From Embiotoca jacksoni (lineage: Eukaryota > Chordata > Actinopteri > Embiotocidae), in NCBI GenBank assembly GCA_022577435.1, contig JAKOON010000028.1, forward strand, positions 5,690,571 through 5,754,570: DNA of 64,000 nucleotides. Direction: 5' to 3'. The notes below the pieces were generated by a model. The model was not told where the DNA came from and made no database searches. It worked only from the letters and a program-made list of their open reading frames with translations. Position 1 is the stretch's first letter. Each line of letters begins with the position of its first letter. Below are positions 37,015 through 48,805 of this stretch, piece after piece. A program made the position numbers and the translations under genes.

Positions 37015-38830
37015 TGCAGAGTGATGTGTGTGCAGAGTTTAAAACTAAAAGGCTGTTTTCACATTCATCAGCTGAAGTGTGAAGTTTCTCTGTGCTCACG
37101 GAAAGCTGATTGTAAGCAGCAACACTATCATACTCATTGAAACTAATTTTTCATAACTAGACTTGCCTTTGCTACCACATTTAACAACAAGAGATATTTC
37201 TGCAAAATTAGAAGAAACAACATGCACCGCATAATGCCTTGTATGATCCAAATGTATTAAAAAGTTATATTGAAAAATTCCCTGATATGGGCAAAGATTC
37301 ATTCACTTCTTACTTAAAATATTTTATTTTCCTTATTAGCATTCGCTGTCCATTTTGACAGACGATAAAGAACATTATGTTTCTAATAAAGAGGAAGCTT
37401 TATAATTCGAGTGATATGAACGGTTTTGAAGGAAATCACAATGTTTTTCATCCAGACGTCAGACACTTAATGGAATATTCACCAGGAATTCACCTGCTCA
37501 TTCAGGCTCAGTCTGTATTGCTGCTCTTTCTTTTTTTCAAGTCATACTCCTCTTATACAAGTTGCTCCTTTGAAGAATTTGACAGTGCTTATCTTTTACT
37601 CCTTTCATCCTTGCCACGGATCTGCAGTGTGGCTCGAAGGGTCTTTGGATTACTATAAGAACATATTCTGCTCTAATTATTGCAATCTGTTATATAAAAT
37701 GTAAAATGTCCGAACAATTCTTTCAAAGGGAACATGGCAGGGTCATGTTCCAACACCACAACGGTAAAATGAAAGAGACATATATTGGTAGTAAGGAATG
37801 ACCTTACCGAGAGGACATTCCTTCTTCAAATCGTTTGTTCAAAAAAGTAAGCCAATTTTCATTCATCAACTTGAATGCTAACAGTTCATTCAGTCCATTT
37901 CAAAACAAACAGCCAGTGTACCAACTGTACACGTTAACTGTAAATCAGCTGGAAACCGGAAACAAAAGGTCTGGAAAAGCCTTAAATTTGTATCAGTTGG
38001 CAGCTTATGACAAAAAATCTGTACATTTTGGTGCTAAAAACTGAAGTTGTTTATTATTTGTTGCATGAAAAATAACTGAAATAACGTATCTTTGGATGGA
38101 AGAATAACTGACTGAATTGGTGCAACCCTATAAAAATAATAATAATAATAATTCTGATTCAATATGATCAATTCATCCAAGAAGTGTGAAGTGTGCCCCA
38201 GAGGGGTGTTTCGTTTCACTCCGTCTTACCTCAGTTCCCCAGCTGTAAGCGTCCAATCTGGATTCCCCACTAACACTTTTAATTGAATGTCAGTCAGAAT
38301 GAAGGTGGAGTGTAAGGGCTGTAGTGGTATGTGAGGTAGTGTAGAAGTGTAGTGTGTTCGTGGGTGTGAGTGTAGGTGGTGGGAGTTATTCCAGCCTCCT
38401 AATCAGGAGAGATTTGCACTTGAGAGGTGAGTTCAAAGCAATTAACTTAAAACCTGAGAAACACGGTTGTAGGGACACTACTCTATGTAATAACAGCAAA
38501 CTTGATGGTTCATGGACATTTTTCAAAGAGGACACTTCACATGTGACAGTAGGAAGAGCAATAATATGAACAGTTATTAAACTACTAATTTAAATCATAT
38601 TTAAGTTAGTAGCCAAGTTATATTTTGAGTCATTTCACTTATGTTCCAACTTATTCACAAATAGCGTTTGCTTTATTGTCATGTGAACTTTTTTTTTTGC
38701 TGCTATTGTTACTAGAAATGAAAAATTTGGGCGTTATTCATTTGTGTTGACTTTAATTGCACGGGCCACACCTCAAAGCATGATATGGTTTGCTTTAAGT
38801 TCACGTTCATGTAAGTGTTTTACTGAAGCA
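37015..38830. other. unassigned non-coding DNA
   Basis: Includes an AAT triplet repeat near 38134-38150. A consensus donor on minus near 38230 (CTGAG then GTAAGA) has an open frame before it but no convincing acceptor. Confidence 0.42.
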
Positions 38831-38834
38831 ATCC

Positions 38835-39240
38835 TGTCATGATCTCGCATGATTTGATCGGTTCATCAGTTTGAGTAGTTTTTTAGTTTGTAAGTTGCTT
38901 TTGATATGTTTTGAGCTTGTTTTCTGTTTTGCTTCCTGTTTTATTTTGAAGGGGTGTCTGCCTCGTTTCTCCTTGTGTTTACTTGTGGTCATTTTCCAAT
39001 CCCCTCAGTCAGTATATAATCCTCCGGTTTACATTCTGTCTTTGTCAGTTTGTTGAGTTCAGTCTGTGTCTGCCATGTGTCCAGTTTTATCCGGTCATGT
39101 GCTCCAGATTCCTGCCTGTTTCCCTCTGTGGACTTTTAGTTGTCTGTCCAGAAGTTTATTCGTACCTGTATCTGTTTGTTTGGGTTTCTTTTGTTGAAAC
39201 ATTTAGCCTTCTTGAACAGCCATAGTTTGGTTTGTTTGTT
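38835..39240 (+). mobile_element. partial LTR, gypsy-like
   Basis: Starts TGTCATGATC, is T/C-rich, has a TATA-like AGTATATAATCC near 39010, then CTTTGTCAGT about 30 bases on, where transcription would start in this kind of LTR. The same layout is seen in the complete copy at 57332-57891. The 3' end is missing; an opposed LINE tail begins at about 39272. Confidence 0.5.
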
Positions 39241-39271
39241 TTTTCTGAGTTTGGATCCAATCTTCTCCTAA

Positions 39272-39475
39272 ATCTTAATTCAATTCAATTAAATTTTATT
39301 TATATCGCGCTAAATCACAACACAGGTTATTTCATGGCACTTAACACATTAAAGTCCTTACAGCAAGAATTTACAATATTATACAGAGAAACCCAACAAT
39401 TCAACAATTCCCACGTAAGCTAGGAGGGGAAAAAAAACTCCTCTTTAAGGGAGAAAAACAAAAGTCATTTACTAG
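39272..39475 (-). mobile_element. LINE/SINE 3' tail relic, minus strand
   Basis: The plus strand reads TTCAATTCAATTAAATTTTA, TTTATATCGCGCTAAATCAC, then CATGGCACTTAACACATTAA, CAGAGAAACCCAAC and a GGGAGAAAAAC block. Its reverse complement matches the retroposon tail at 33419-33558 block by block. Confidence 0.75.
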
Positions 39476-39479
39476 CAGA

Positions 39480-41180
39480 GACTTAGACGAGAGAGATCTG
39501 ATATTTAATAGTTCGCTTTTAATTGTCCGATTTTTTTTTTTATCCATTAATTTAGTAGGATACATTTTTATTTAATAAATACAATAGTAAAAAAATACTT
39601 GACCACAAGCAAAAGTCCTACAGTAAAAATGAAACATAAGTAGTATCATTTGTTATTTTCATAATTGTCTTCATTATCAGTCAATGCTCAGATTATTTTC
39701 TCAATTAATTTATTGTTTAAAATGCCAGAAAATAGCAGAACATGTATACTCATGTTTACCAGAGTAAAAATAAAATCTTAAAAAAATAATATCTTCAAAT
39801 GACTGGTTTTCTCCAACAAATCTCAGAAACCCCAAAGTATTAATTTGATGTTGTAAAAGACAGGTAATATATCACATTGAGAAGCTGGCAGCAGAGAATT
39901 TTAACCTGTTTTATTTACAGAAATCTGCTATCCAAATAATTGCGGATTAATTTCCTGTCAATTAACAAATTAACTGATATGTAAAACTACAGAAGCATTA
40001 CCATCTTCATGTACTTATAGTGGAATCAGTATTTCTTTGTAACTATTGATGCGTCTAAGGATTAATAGGTTCATGAACAAATTTCACGGGTGCAATTAAT
40101 AAAATAAAAGTAAAGTAAAAACAGTTGCTACAGACATTTTTCTTACCTTTTTACTCTTCTTTATTTATTATAATTATACCTCATTGACCTTGAGAAGTTA
40201 AGTCAATGGAACTATGCGAGAAGTTTAAAAAGAAAAAAACTGACAGATGCCTGAAAACTCAATGATATGAAAACATTTTTGTCATTTACTGTCAAAAGAT
40301 AAAATCAGTCAAAAGTGTTGCAATGTCTTTCAATATGACTGAAGTAGTTCAGGTACTTTAACGCTGAGTACTTTCATCAAGAAAATACTGTGACCACTTT
40401 ACTCTCAGCTATGCATTGTCTTTCTCTCTTTTTGTGAACAGACTTTATTGGAGTTGTCAGTGGACAAAGTGAGCCGGGAGTCGGTGCTCGCATTCAGTAA
40501 GACCTCCACATGATGGCTGGTTGATTGACCCGCACGGTGTGAGCAGGGAAGTTGCAGGTTCTGGCTGCAGGAAGGCACATTAAAGGGTCTAGTGTGATTT
40601 GGTACATTATACATGATTAATAAAATGTGCACACTGTCTGCCAAGCTGTCAGTGCAAACCTTACTAGTGTGGTATTGCTGATAGACAACAATGGGTGCAC
40701 TGCCAAAACATTCTGGATGAAACTTTAATTTGTTTTCATTTTGAAAGTGTGAGTACGTCAACATTAATGAACTTCACAGGAGGTACTGAACAGAATCTCC
40801 TGTACCGAATGGTTTGGTACAAATCCTTCACACGCCCAAATAAACAGCCTTCTTGTGTAAAAACTCATTAATTCAACTAATCTATAATTTATAAACAGGA
40901 CTTCTTTGCATCTCGTCAAAAGGAAATAATAAAGCAAATAATATAATAATTGGAGTTGAGTAAATGTTCTCAGTTACATGCCGTGGCTGACGTCATTTCC
41001 TAAACAGCGTTTAGCCATGTGAAGGTGTTTACAGTTGGATGTTGTTAGCGAGACACTCTCTCCAAACTACTAAAATCTCAAGTTTGAACCCTTTTCAAAT
41101 TGAATCGTGCTGTTAAAATACAAAACAATTAAATAATATTGTAACATTTACCAATCTTTTGCTCTTATAGCGTTGCTATA
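39480..41180. other. unassigned non-coding DNA
   Basis: A minus-strand frame of 119 codons (40764-40405) contains an AATAAA in minus sense at 40449-40444 inside it. The 3' part therefore looks more like a transcript end than coding sequence; no splice site or family was found. Confidence 0.35.
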
Positions 41181-41185
41181 ATCAA

Positions 41186-41560
41186 AGACTGTATTTAAAA
41201 TGGACATAGCTTCTGGGTTTGAAAAGCCAATGTGAAAAAGCCTCAAAGCACAATACCACTGAGCGCCACTGGAGGCTAGTTACAAAAACAAACTCTGGCT
41301 CCTCTTGTCTCGCATTCAAAAAACATCATCTTTTCTCATGAAAGACAAAGTCAATAGCTTTTTTTCACATATCGTTAAGGAGCTATTAACTCCATTCAAT
41401 CTTTCTGATCAGTGTTCTAGTGGTCCTTATGAAAATGATAGTTAAACATTAGGCCTCACAGAGAGGTATGTTTGGGGCCGTGTCTGGTTTGATTGACATG
41501 CCTGGGTGCAGTCAGGTGTCCGGTATCGGTGGGCCGCCAGACTGACATCTTGAATCTCAC
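41186..41560 (+). repeat. dispersed repeat family A, copy 2
   Basis: Starts AAAGACTGTATTTAAAATGG then ACATAGCTTCTGGGTTTG. Shares ordered blocks with the reverse complement of 14985-15395, ending GCAGTCAGGTGTCCGGTATC, GGTGGGCC. No ORF. Confidence 0.7.
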
Positions 41561-44500
41561 ATTTAAGTCTGGTGTTAAGCCTCATGTTTTCTCCCTCTTG
41601 CTGCAATCAACCAGACTGTATGTGTTGATATCTTTTAGATAAAACCAGCTGATCAGCATTTTACACATATTTGTAAGCATTAAAAACACAGTCAGCACAT
41701 AAACACAAAATGTATAAATCAGTCGAGGATCAAGCCACACAAACTGAGCTGCTTGCCCTTGAATTTCATTGGGTGCCACCTTGGCAACCACTTACTGCTC
41801 CAAGAACCTGGATCATTTCTTTTTGAAAACAGTTTACCTGTTTCCTCCTTCTCACATCGTGGCTCATCAGAGATCTCGGGCAAGTCCTGGAGTCATCTCA
41901 TCTCCACTTGACGGAGAAGCCAAGAGCTCTTGGAGGAAATTGGCCCCTTTTCTTAGTGGGAAGCTGGTTGGAGATTTGAGCGCGCTCTCCATATCTCCAG
42001 TGCTTCACTCATTTCATCATCAGCCTGTATGCATGCACAGAATCACCTCCCCGGGCCGATTGCTGGAGTTCATCCGACACGCTGAGCTGGTGTAATGACT
42101 CAAGGTGAAGAGCTTATCCACCAGGTGCAGCGATGACTGTCACAGCCTCAGATACTGGGTTTAAGGGCTCCATTTTCACCACTATATGTGGAAAACAGAA
42201 TTTTATATTCTTTCTCTGATGAATAAGGGGGGGGGATATATTTACCCTAGAGTGCATCTCAAATTTCAGGCGTATTTAAAAAAAAAAGGGGAATGAGGTT
42301 CCTGTGAGGCCTTAAACGTGCTGATAGGATAAAGTATTACTGCACTAAATACACTTCAGTGCCACAGATGTACTCGTACGTGAGTATGAGCCTTAACTCA
42401 GATGAATTACATTGTCAGTTGAATTTAAATTTTGGGAAAATAATTTTACATTCGTCAGGTTACAACATTAGTTGCCAACTGCCGCTGGATAAGGGAAGAA
42501 TTCTGTCAGTTCATGTGTACAATAGGTGGGGACAGAATAGTGAGGAGAATGTTACACTTCAAAACAAAGTTAATGGAAAATATTCATGCAAAGAGAGTCT
42601 CTCACAGAATCTCCATGCAGTCAAAATGAATGTCAACAATGTACCGGGGTATTTCGTTTTCTTAACATCACTATAAATGACCTCTTTATGTTGAGATGAC
42701 CAGTTTCCTCAGGGAATCTCAGAAAGTTATTTATGAGTCTGGTCATTTTTTTGAATTTGGAGCTATACATGGCTATGCTGCACAACACTTCATCACTCTG
42801 AGTGAAAAGTTGATACCTGATGTTTAAGGGATATGCAAAATAATTAGGGCAAACTCGCTACTTCCTTTTAATACACCATCACTTTGAATAATTTGCTGTA
42901 ACTGCATTTGTTTCAGTTGCTATTACCTGCATCATCAGCTGCCAATCTTGGTCTGATGATTGCCTCTCACTCATTACAGGTTCTCAGTTTGCACAAACCC
43001 TCAGGGCAATTTGCAACTTACAAAAACTAAAATGAGTGGGAGCAGACTTGACAATACCACAGTTGTAACTGCTGGCGATGCATGAAGCCTTTTGTTATCT
43101 GTCACTTCCAATACATTCCAGCAGATGTTCAGCACAACTGTCGGTCTGATTTCAACATGCTAAATGTTGACACACTTTTATGCACGATAATTAACTCTTC
43201 CCCTCCACGGTGACCACAATTAGCACAGCGCCTTGGCAGAAGGCTGAATGACACAATTAGATCGAAACGGATTCAGAGCCCGCATTCATCAAGCTGCAGT
43301 AAATTCAGTTTAAAGAGTGACACTTCCACAAGTGTGTTTACTCACAGTACGAAAGTTTCTCGAGATAGTAACGCGGCTCTCAGTCGGGGTTGTCGTCTTG
43401 TCTCGCATCTTTGTCCTTTGTTTATGGTGCGCCTTTCAACCTCCCCGTCTTTTCTGTCTCCAATGTTCAAGAATAGTCCCCTCTATATGTGGCTTCCAAG
43501 TTTAGCTCTGCCAGGCTCATTTGAAAGTCAAATGCTCGCCTTCACTTTTCCCACCGCTCTTCAAGCGCGGCACGGTGGCTGAAAACACTTAATCAAGCCT
43601 CTGTCACAGAGCAGCAATCAGAGATAACAGGGCAGGAATATGGGTCATCCTATGCTCTGCTCTGAGCTTACCATGTGCCACCAGATGCAGTCTAATGAGA
43701 AAGCCCACCTCCACTGGTGTTGTCAGGGCTGTGTTTCTGTCAGGTCTCTTGACTGGGGTTATCACATTACATCATGGAGAGGGTAAAAAGGGAGGGATGC
43801 AGTGTGTGCCTGGAAAATATATATTTCAATGCATTGTATGATATTACAACAACTAACAACAATTAAAGAGCATGCATTTCTAGATACAAATTGTTCCTAT
43901 AAGGAAGAGGAATTATGCCCGTCCTGAATTAGAGTTTTAACCATTAACATTTTTTTTTCTTAGTATCTCATCTTTAGGGTGACATTGATGTAATAATAGG
44001 CTCTGAACAGAAGGGATGCTGCAGCAATATGTTTTTTTTAGTGGAAAGACAAATATATTTAGAGGGCTGGAATTATGCAAAACAAGAAAAACTGAGTTTT
44101 TGAATGACAACAGTGACAACAGTGACAACGGTTCCCTGGCGCTTTCTCTGATTATTTCCAAATTATTTTTGAAATTCCCGCCTTGAGAGTGATTGTCTAG
44201 TAAGACAAATCAAATATACTAGGATGCTTTCCCAGATGCCCCTGAGTGTGTATATAGTTTATGCAGTCGGATTTTGTCCGTCAAGATGACAAGCAAAGGA
44301 GCAAAGACATCAAAAGTGTGCTGTCCCTGGTTGTTCTGCAGCTAAAACGTTTTCCGCCTCAAGGATGAATATTTATGTCAGGGATAATTGAAATTCCTTT
44401 CTGAATTCCATCTTCCCTCTATTGTTGGCAAATAGTTCGAATGCTAAACTAGTGACCTTTGCTTACGTAGGAGAAAAATGCTTTTACTTTTTCTGAAACA

Positions 44501-44805
44501 CCTTGCTGGAGTATCAACTGTAAACAGCTGGTTCTTTCCCTTCTCATTCAAAGCCGGATTCTGGTTCATCGACCTCCATGTACAGTGTTACATCTCTAAC
44601 TGCAGCCATTATTCGTGGTGAAGATGTGATGTCTGTTTTATTCTGATTCATTGGAGTTGAACCGTCAGGTTTTATAAAAATTTAATCTAAAAATGAAAAG
44701 ATGGATTTACAAAAATCTAAATAACATTAATCAATAAAATGTCAGATATTTTGTAAATGTACAAAGACTCAAAAAGGCGATGAGCAAAAAAGAGCCCTAA
44801 TACAA
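41561..44805. other. unassigned non-coding DNA
   Basis: No recognised element. Open frames at 41769-42095 and 42359-42676 have no domain. The stretch 42900-43310 is balanced and repeat-free. A G run lies at 42229-42235. Confidence 0.42.
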
Positions 44806-44807
44806 GA

Positions 44808-45535
44808 TATTTAAAGCTGGGGAGGCAGTTTTTTTTGTTTGTGTAGGTTTTTTGCTGTTTTTGTTGTTGTTGTTTTTTGCATTACTGGCCAAAAACCCAT
44901 AGTAACATTTCAGTATGTTGTTATACAAGTAGTCTTAGAGAAAACGAGGCTTCTGCATATTCTTTTGTTACTGTATTCAGGCTTTAAAAGACCGCTATAT
45001 TGGAGACTTTGGGCCAATCAGAGGTCTTTTCAGAGAGAAGTTGTTCTGTTCTACCTGTTATACAAATGCCGACACACGAGCATGTCCCTTCAGATATTAA
45101 ACCTGATTCGGTGGTGGAAAATCCTTGAGCAAAAGTTGCTACTCCAGCACTGGCAACAACCCAGAACATTGAAACCCTGATTCAACTTTCTCCCCTCCAC
45201 ATTGCACAGAGTACAGTCAGAGTGAAGCCGCTGCACGCACCATAACTTCAGCACTTGCAGCGGGCCTCCAGGACAGTTTCAATAAGGTGGAGGCGGCGGT
45301 GCACACGGCATCGTCTGGTTGAGAGGAAAGTCCTAACTAGCTGGTTGTTTTTGACCGCAACTCTGAACTCACAACAGCAAATGCAGGTTCTTGCTCCACC
45401 AGGGAGGGACTGTGGGCACGGTGATGAGAGGCCCAAGCTTCAGCAAGCATCGGTGTGCTTTGAGAGACCTGCACAGAAGCGAGCGTTAGAGGGCGACCTT
45501 TGACCAAGGGGAGGAGGGTTAAGCCAAAGACCAAT
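44808..45535. other. unassigned region, possibly repeat-derived
   Basis: Opens TTTAAAGCTGGGGAGGCAG, similar in style to the starts of non-autonomous fish elements, and is GC-richer toward 45180-45510, where both strands are open over 60-80 codons. No ends or coding family could be confirmed. Confidence 0.25.
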
Positions 45536-45972
45536 TGACAAGATGCTTTAATTTTTTGTCTGATAAAAAATGTATGTTAAAGGCATCAGTTTGGCTTCAG
45601 CTCTTCAGAAGTAAAAAAAATAAATCCATATTAACGTTAGACAAAAACTCTTTTCATACCTTTAAAACGACAGTGTCAGCTTTAGCTTGGCATTAATACA
45701 CAGGGTGGTTTGCATGCAGACTCTGGACTTTGCTTCAATTTAATGGATTTAATGTATATCCTGTCTAGATTGTACAGAATCAGCTGGAATATGTCTTCTC
45801 ATTTTGAAACACTACGTCAAACCTTCAGGAGGCTTAATACAATCAGCCAGACATCGGTGATGTCATCAATTTGCCTCCGACTGCATTACAGACTGGAGCA
45901 GTGGATTTTGAAAGATGAGGGCACTAAACAGGCCAACAGGCTCTCGTAAAAATAAAACATTTCTTGCATTGC

Positions 45973-46175
45973 AGGAAATTCAATTCAATTCAAACTTTAT
46001 TGTCGTATGTTCAGGAAACAATCTGTCACGCAGTACAGAGAAATTCTTACTTCATGAGTCCTCCCAGCAACAACACACATAAACGCACAATACGGAGAAA
46101 AAAAAACATGACAGAAATAACAAGAGGTGGAGTACACAGAGACGTCCGCCATGGTGGGCAAATTTTAGGAAGGTA
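45973..46175 (-). mobile_element. LINE 3' tail relic, minus strand
   Basis: Plus strand reads AATTCAATTCAATTCAAACT, TTATTGTCGTATG, then GTACAGAGAAATTCTTAC, the inverted 3' end of a fish LINE that finishes in an A/T-rich AATAAAGTTTGAATTGAATT tail. Coding part missing. Confidence 0.6.
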
Positions 46176-46179
46176 GAGT

Positions 46180-46955
46180 TCAATGTTGCAAAAGTCAGCA
46201 TGACTGAGAGTCCCCCATTTTTATTAAAGGGCAATATTAATCACTGTGGTACCAACTGTAAGTAGCATTTTTTTTTTTATAGATAATAATTGAAAATACA
46301 AATAGTCATATAAACAAACCTTTATCACAATCAGACAATGATTAATAGTGTGGCTTTGCCCTTCTTGATACGATAACTGTCAATCATTATGAGATTAATA
46401 GCAAAGTCTAATCTAATGTTTTAAATGATGGTAGAGCGAAAGCCTTTTGTTTGGTTTACAGCTTCACGTTTGAACCTGTCAGTAAAAGTACATAATAGCA
46501 CTATAGGTTATATCTAATGCTCAGTGCTTTATTATATAGGTATGTAAAAAGATGGCTAATGTATTGTGCGACTCTCCTGTGAGACCAAGAACCCTCAGGC
46601 CTCCTATTTAATAACCAAGTCTCACTCCGTGTCAAAGCTCTGTTAATGAAGCTGTAACTGGAGGAATACAAACTTTGGGAAGCCCTTACTGTTTTTCAGT
46701 GGAAACAGGAACTTTCCTCAGCTTCTTTCCGTCAGCGACGTCTTGTTCTTCCATATATCGCCTGCTGGAGGATGTAAAGAAAAGAAGGTGCAGTCTGTAA
46801 AGGCCCCTCAATATTTTTAACCTTCATCAAGATATTGTTCTCTATAAGATATCTTTTCATTTGTGGGTTTACATTATGTTCCTTCATTAAACTGTTGTCT
46901 TTTATTTGATAAAAAGCCTTTATGTCTTGCTGCTTGCACATAATAGCCATATATT
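46180..46955. other. unassigned non-coding DNA
   Basis: No element or exon recognised. A minus-strand 75-codon frame at 46732-46959 is unsupported. Confidence 0.42.
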
Positions 46956-46958
46956 GCA

Positions 46959-47420
46959 CAGTCGCTTCAGGAAGTCATAAAATACCTTGACTCTTTACAA
47001 ACTTTAATTGTGATGTCAATTTCAGTTTAAATGGGTCAAATTTATGTTTTTGCCTTTCAACCTATGTTCAGTAAACCACAGTGACAAAGTGAAAAAAATG
47101 CTGTCAGAAATATTTGCAAAGTTATTTTCAAATCTAAAACTGAAGTATTCAGACCTTTAATATGGACCTCGTAGAAGCCCGTGAGGTAACATTTACAGTG
47201 TCCAGTCTTCTTGGTTAAGTCTCTAGAGGCTTCACACACTTGGATTTGGCCAGCTTGTCCCATTCTTCCTTGCAGATCCTCTCAAGCTCTGTCGGATTGG
47301 ATAGGAAGCGTCTGTGAACACCATGTTCTGGTCTCTCCACAATTGTTGTGTGGGGTTTAACTCTGGGCATCGGCTGGCAAGGACAGATTAAATGTACAAG
47401 TGTCATTTTTGACAAGTGTC
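46959..47420 (+). mobile_element. Tc1-like transposon relic
   Basis: Starts CAGTCGCTTCAGGAAGT, a Tc1-type terminal repeat. It includes CAGTGACAAAGTGAAAAAAA, a GAAGTATTCAGACCT block, and then the antisense of the transposase C-terminal region: TTGTCCCATTCTTCCTTGCA, GATCCTCTCAAGCTCTGTCG and TCTGGTCTCTCCAC. The decayed minus-strand frame reads RICKEEWDKL, a Tc1 transposase motif. The rest of the transposase and the far end are gone. Confidence 0.85.
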
Positions 47421-47429
47421 AAAAATCAC

Positions 47430-48755
47430 GAAAGCCATTCTATTTAATCACGTATTCCTCTGAAATAATCACATCCAACTTACGTTGATGGGGACGTGGA
47501 CTTTCCTCAATCTCCTGCCCTTTAGAGGTGTGTTGGCAGGAAGCCAGCATCAAAGCAGACGTGATGTTGAAGGGCTTTACAACTCACTCCCACTTCACAC
47601 TAATTAGTTTGGAATGACTCTTAATGTGGTGAACCCTCCACAGCAATGTCATATTTCCTATTAAATAAAAAATGAAACAGGAAGTGAAAAATATAAAGCT
47701 AAATAAAGGAAAACAGGGTAGATCGTAAAGTAAGAGCAGCATGAAAGGTTAAGTTTAAGTAATTGTCAGAGAGAAATAGGAAAGTTTGAAACCATTTGAA
47801 AAGTTTGAACAAAGTCTTAAATCTTCAGGAGGTATTGTGTTCCATGTACTTTTACAGTTGCAGGAAGTGGTCTGTAAAAATGCCAAGATCAATGGACTCA
47901 AACAGAAGGAGCTACCACACAGTGCCTCTGAATAAGTTTTTTTTTTTTTCTTCAGAGGGCTGTTCAAGGAGGAACAGTTCTCTGTCCCAGCATACCTTCC
48001 CTCCTTCCACGCTTCTTTTGGTGCTTGTTAAACACAGTAGGATATCCATTAGGGTGTGCAGGCCTGTAGAGATTCTTTGGATCCAAATTCAAGATTTATG
48101 TGAGCAAAGAAAAACATCTCCTCCGGGAGGAGTGGTGGGCGATGTCCCCCACTTCGTGTTTGACGCTGGGCCGCAGGATGCTGTTGTGTTCTGACAGAAG
48201 CAGATAGGTATAATTGGCAAAAAGCATGTTTTACACCATCACTTCCACTGCTTGTGTGAAAGCCTTCATATGTCTTGTCTTTGACCGTGGTTGAGTTCTT
48301 TATTTTCTTACCACTCTCCATTTCTCCTAATTAAAAAAAGACAATAAAGTTTATCGGTTTTTTTCAAAGTTTTTTTTCAAATGATCAAAACACAAAAGCT
48401 AACAAAACTGATCATATCTCATCTCAAGAACGTTGGCGTCACATGCAAAACAGAGAACCCTTTCTGTATTTATCTCTACCGCCATACAGTACAGTCATTG
48501 TCATCACACTTGCCTCCTCACTCTAATTAAATCCCAGCAAATTATACATGATCATTTGCATAGTCATGTTATTTCAATGATAAAAGAACTTCACAAAGAA
48601 CTTGAATTCAAAGGACAATCAACACTGACAAAGTCAATGAAAACACTGAGTGTGAGGTCAAGATAACGGCGCCCATGTCTATATAAGAAGCCCTTAAGCA
48701 TTTCAAGTGTGGCAAGAATACAATAAAGAACACATATCCTACAGAAGTGGCTGAG
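47430..48755. other. unassigned non-coding DNA
   Basis: The 132-codon frame at 47796-48194 has no domain; opposing frames overlap it. Nothing else is supported. Confidence 0.4.
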
Positions 48756-48761
48756 GAGAGG

Positions 48762-48803
48762 GTGTGTGTGTGTGTGGGGGGGGGGGGGGGGCAGGGGGGG
48801 GGG
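48762..48803. repeat. (GT)n followed by long G runs
   Basis: A GT tract of 7 units leads into 16 G, then CA, then 10 G. The G runs could fold as a quadruplex, and the complementary strand gives the proline-rich frame seen there. Confidence 0.95.
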
Positions 48804-48805
48804 CA

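Noticed and set aside
38222..38300. Consensus donor on minus with an open frame before it
   Set aside because: Two frames are open over fewer than 25 codons and no acceptor with a good pyrimidine tract or compatible partner exon exists.
47485..47525. 36-bp microexon candidate on minus ending in GTAAGTT
   Set aside because: Weak acceptor and too short to judge; lies beside a Tc1-like relic.
47796..48194. 132-codon frame on plus
   Set aside because: No domain, low-complexity phenylalanine run, and overlapping open frames on minus.
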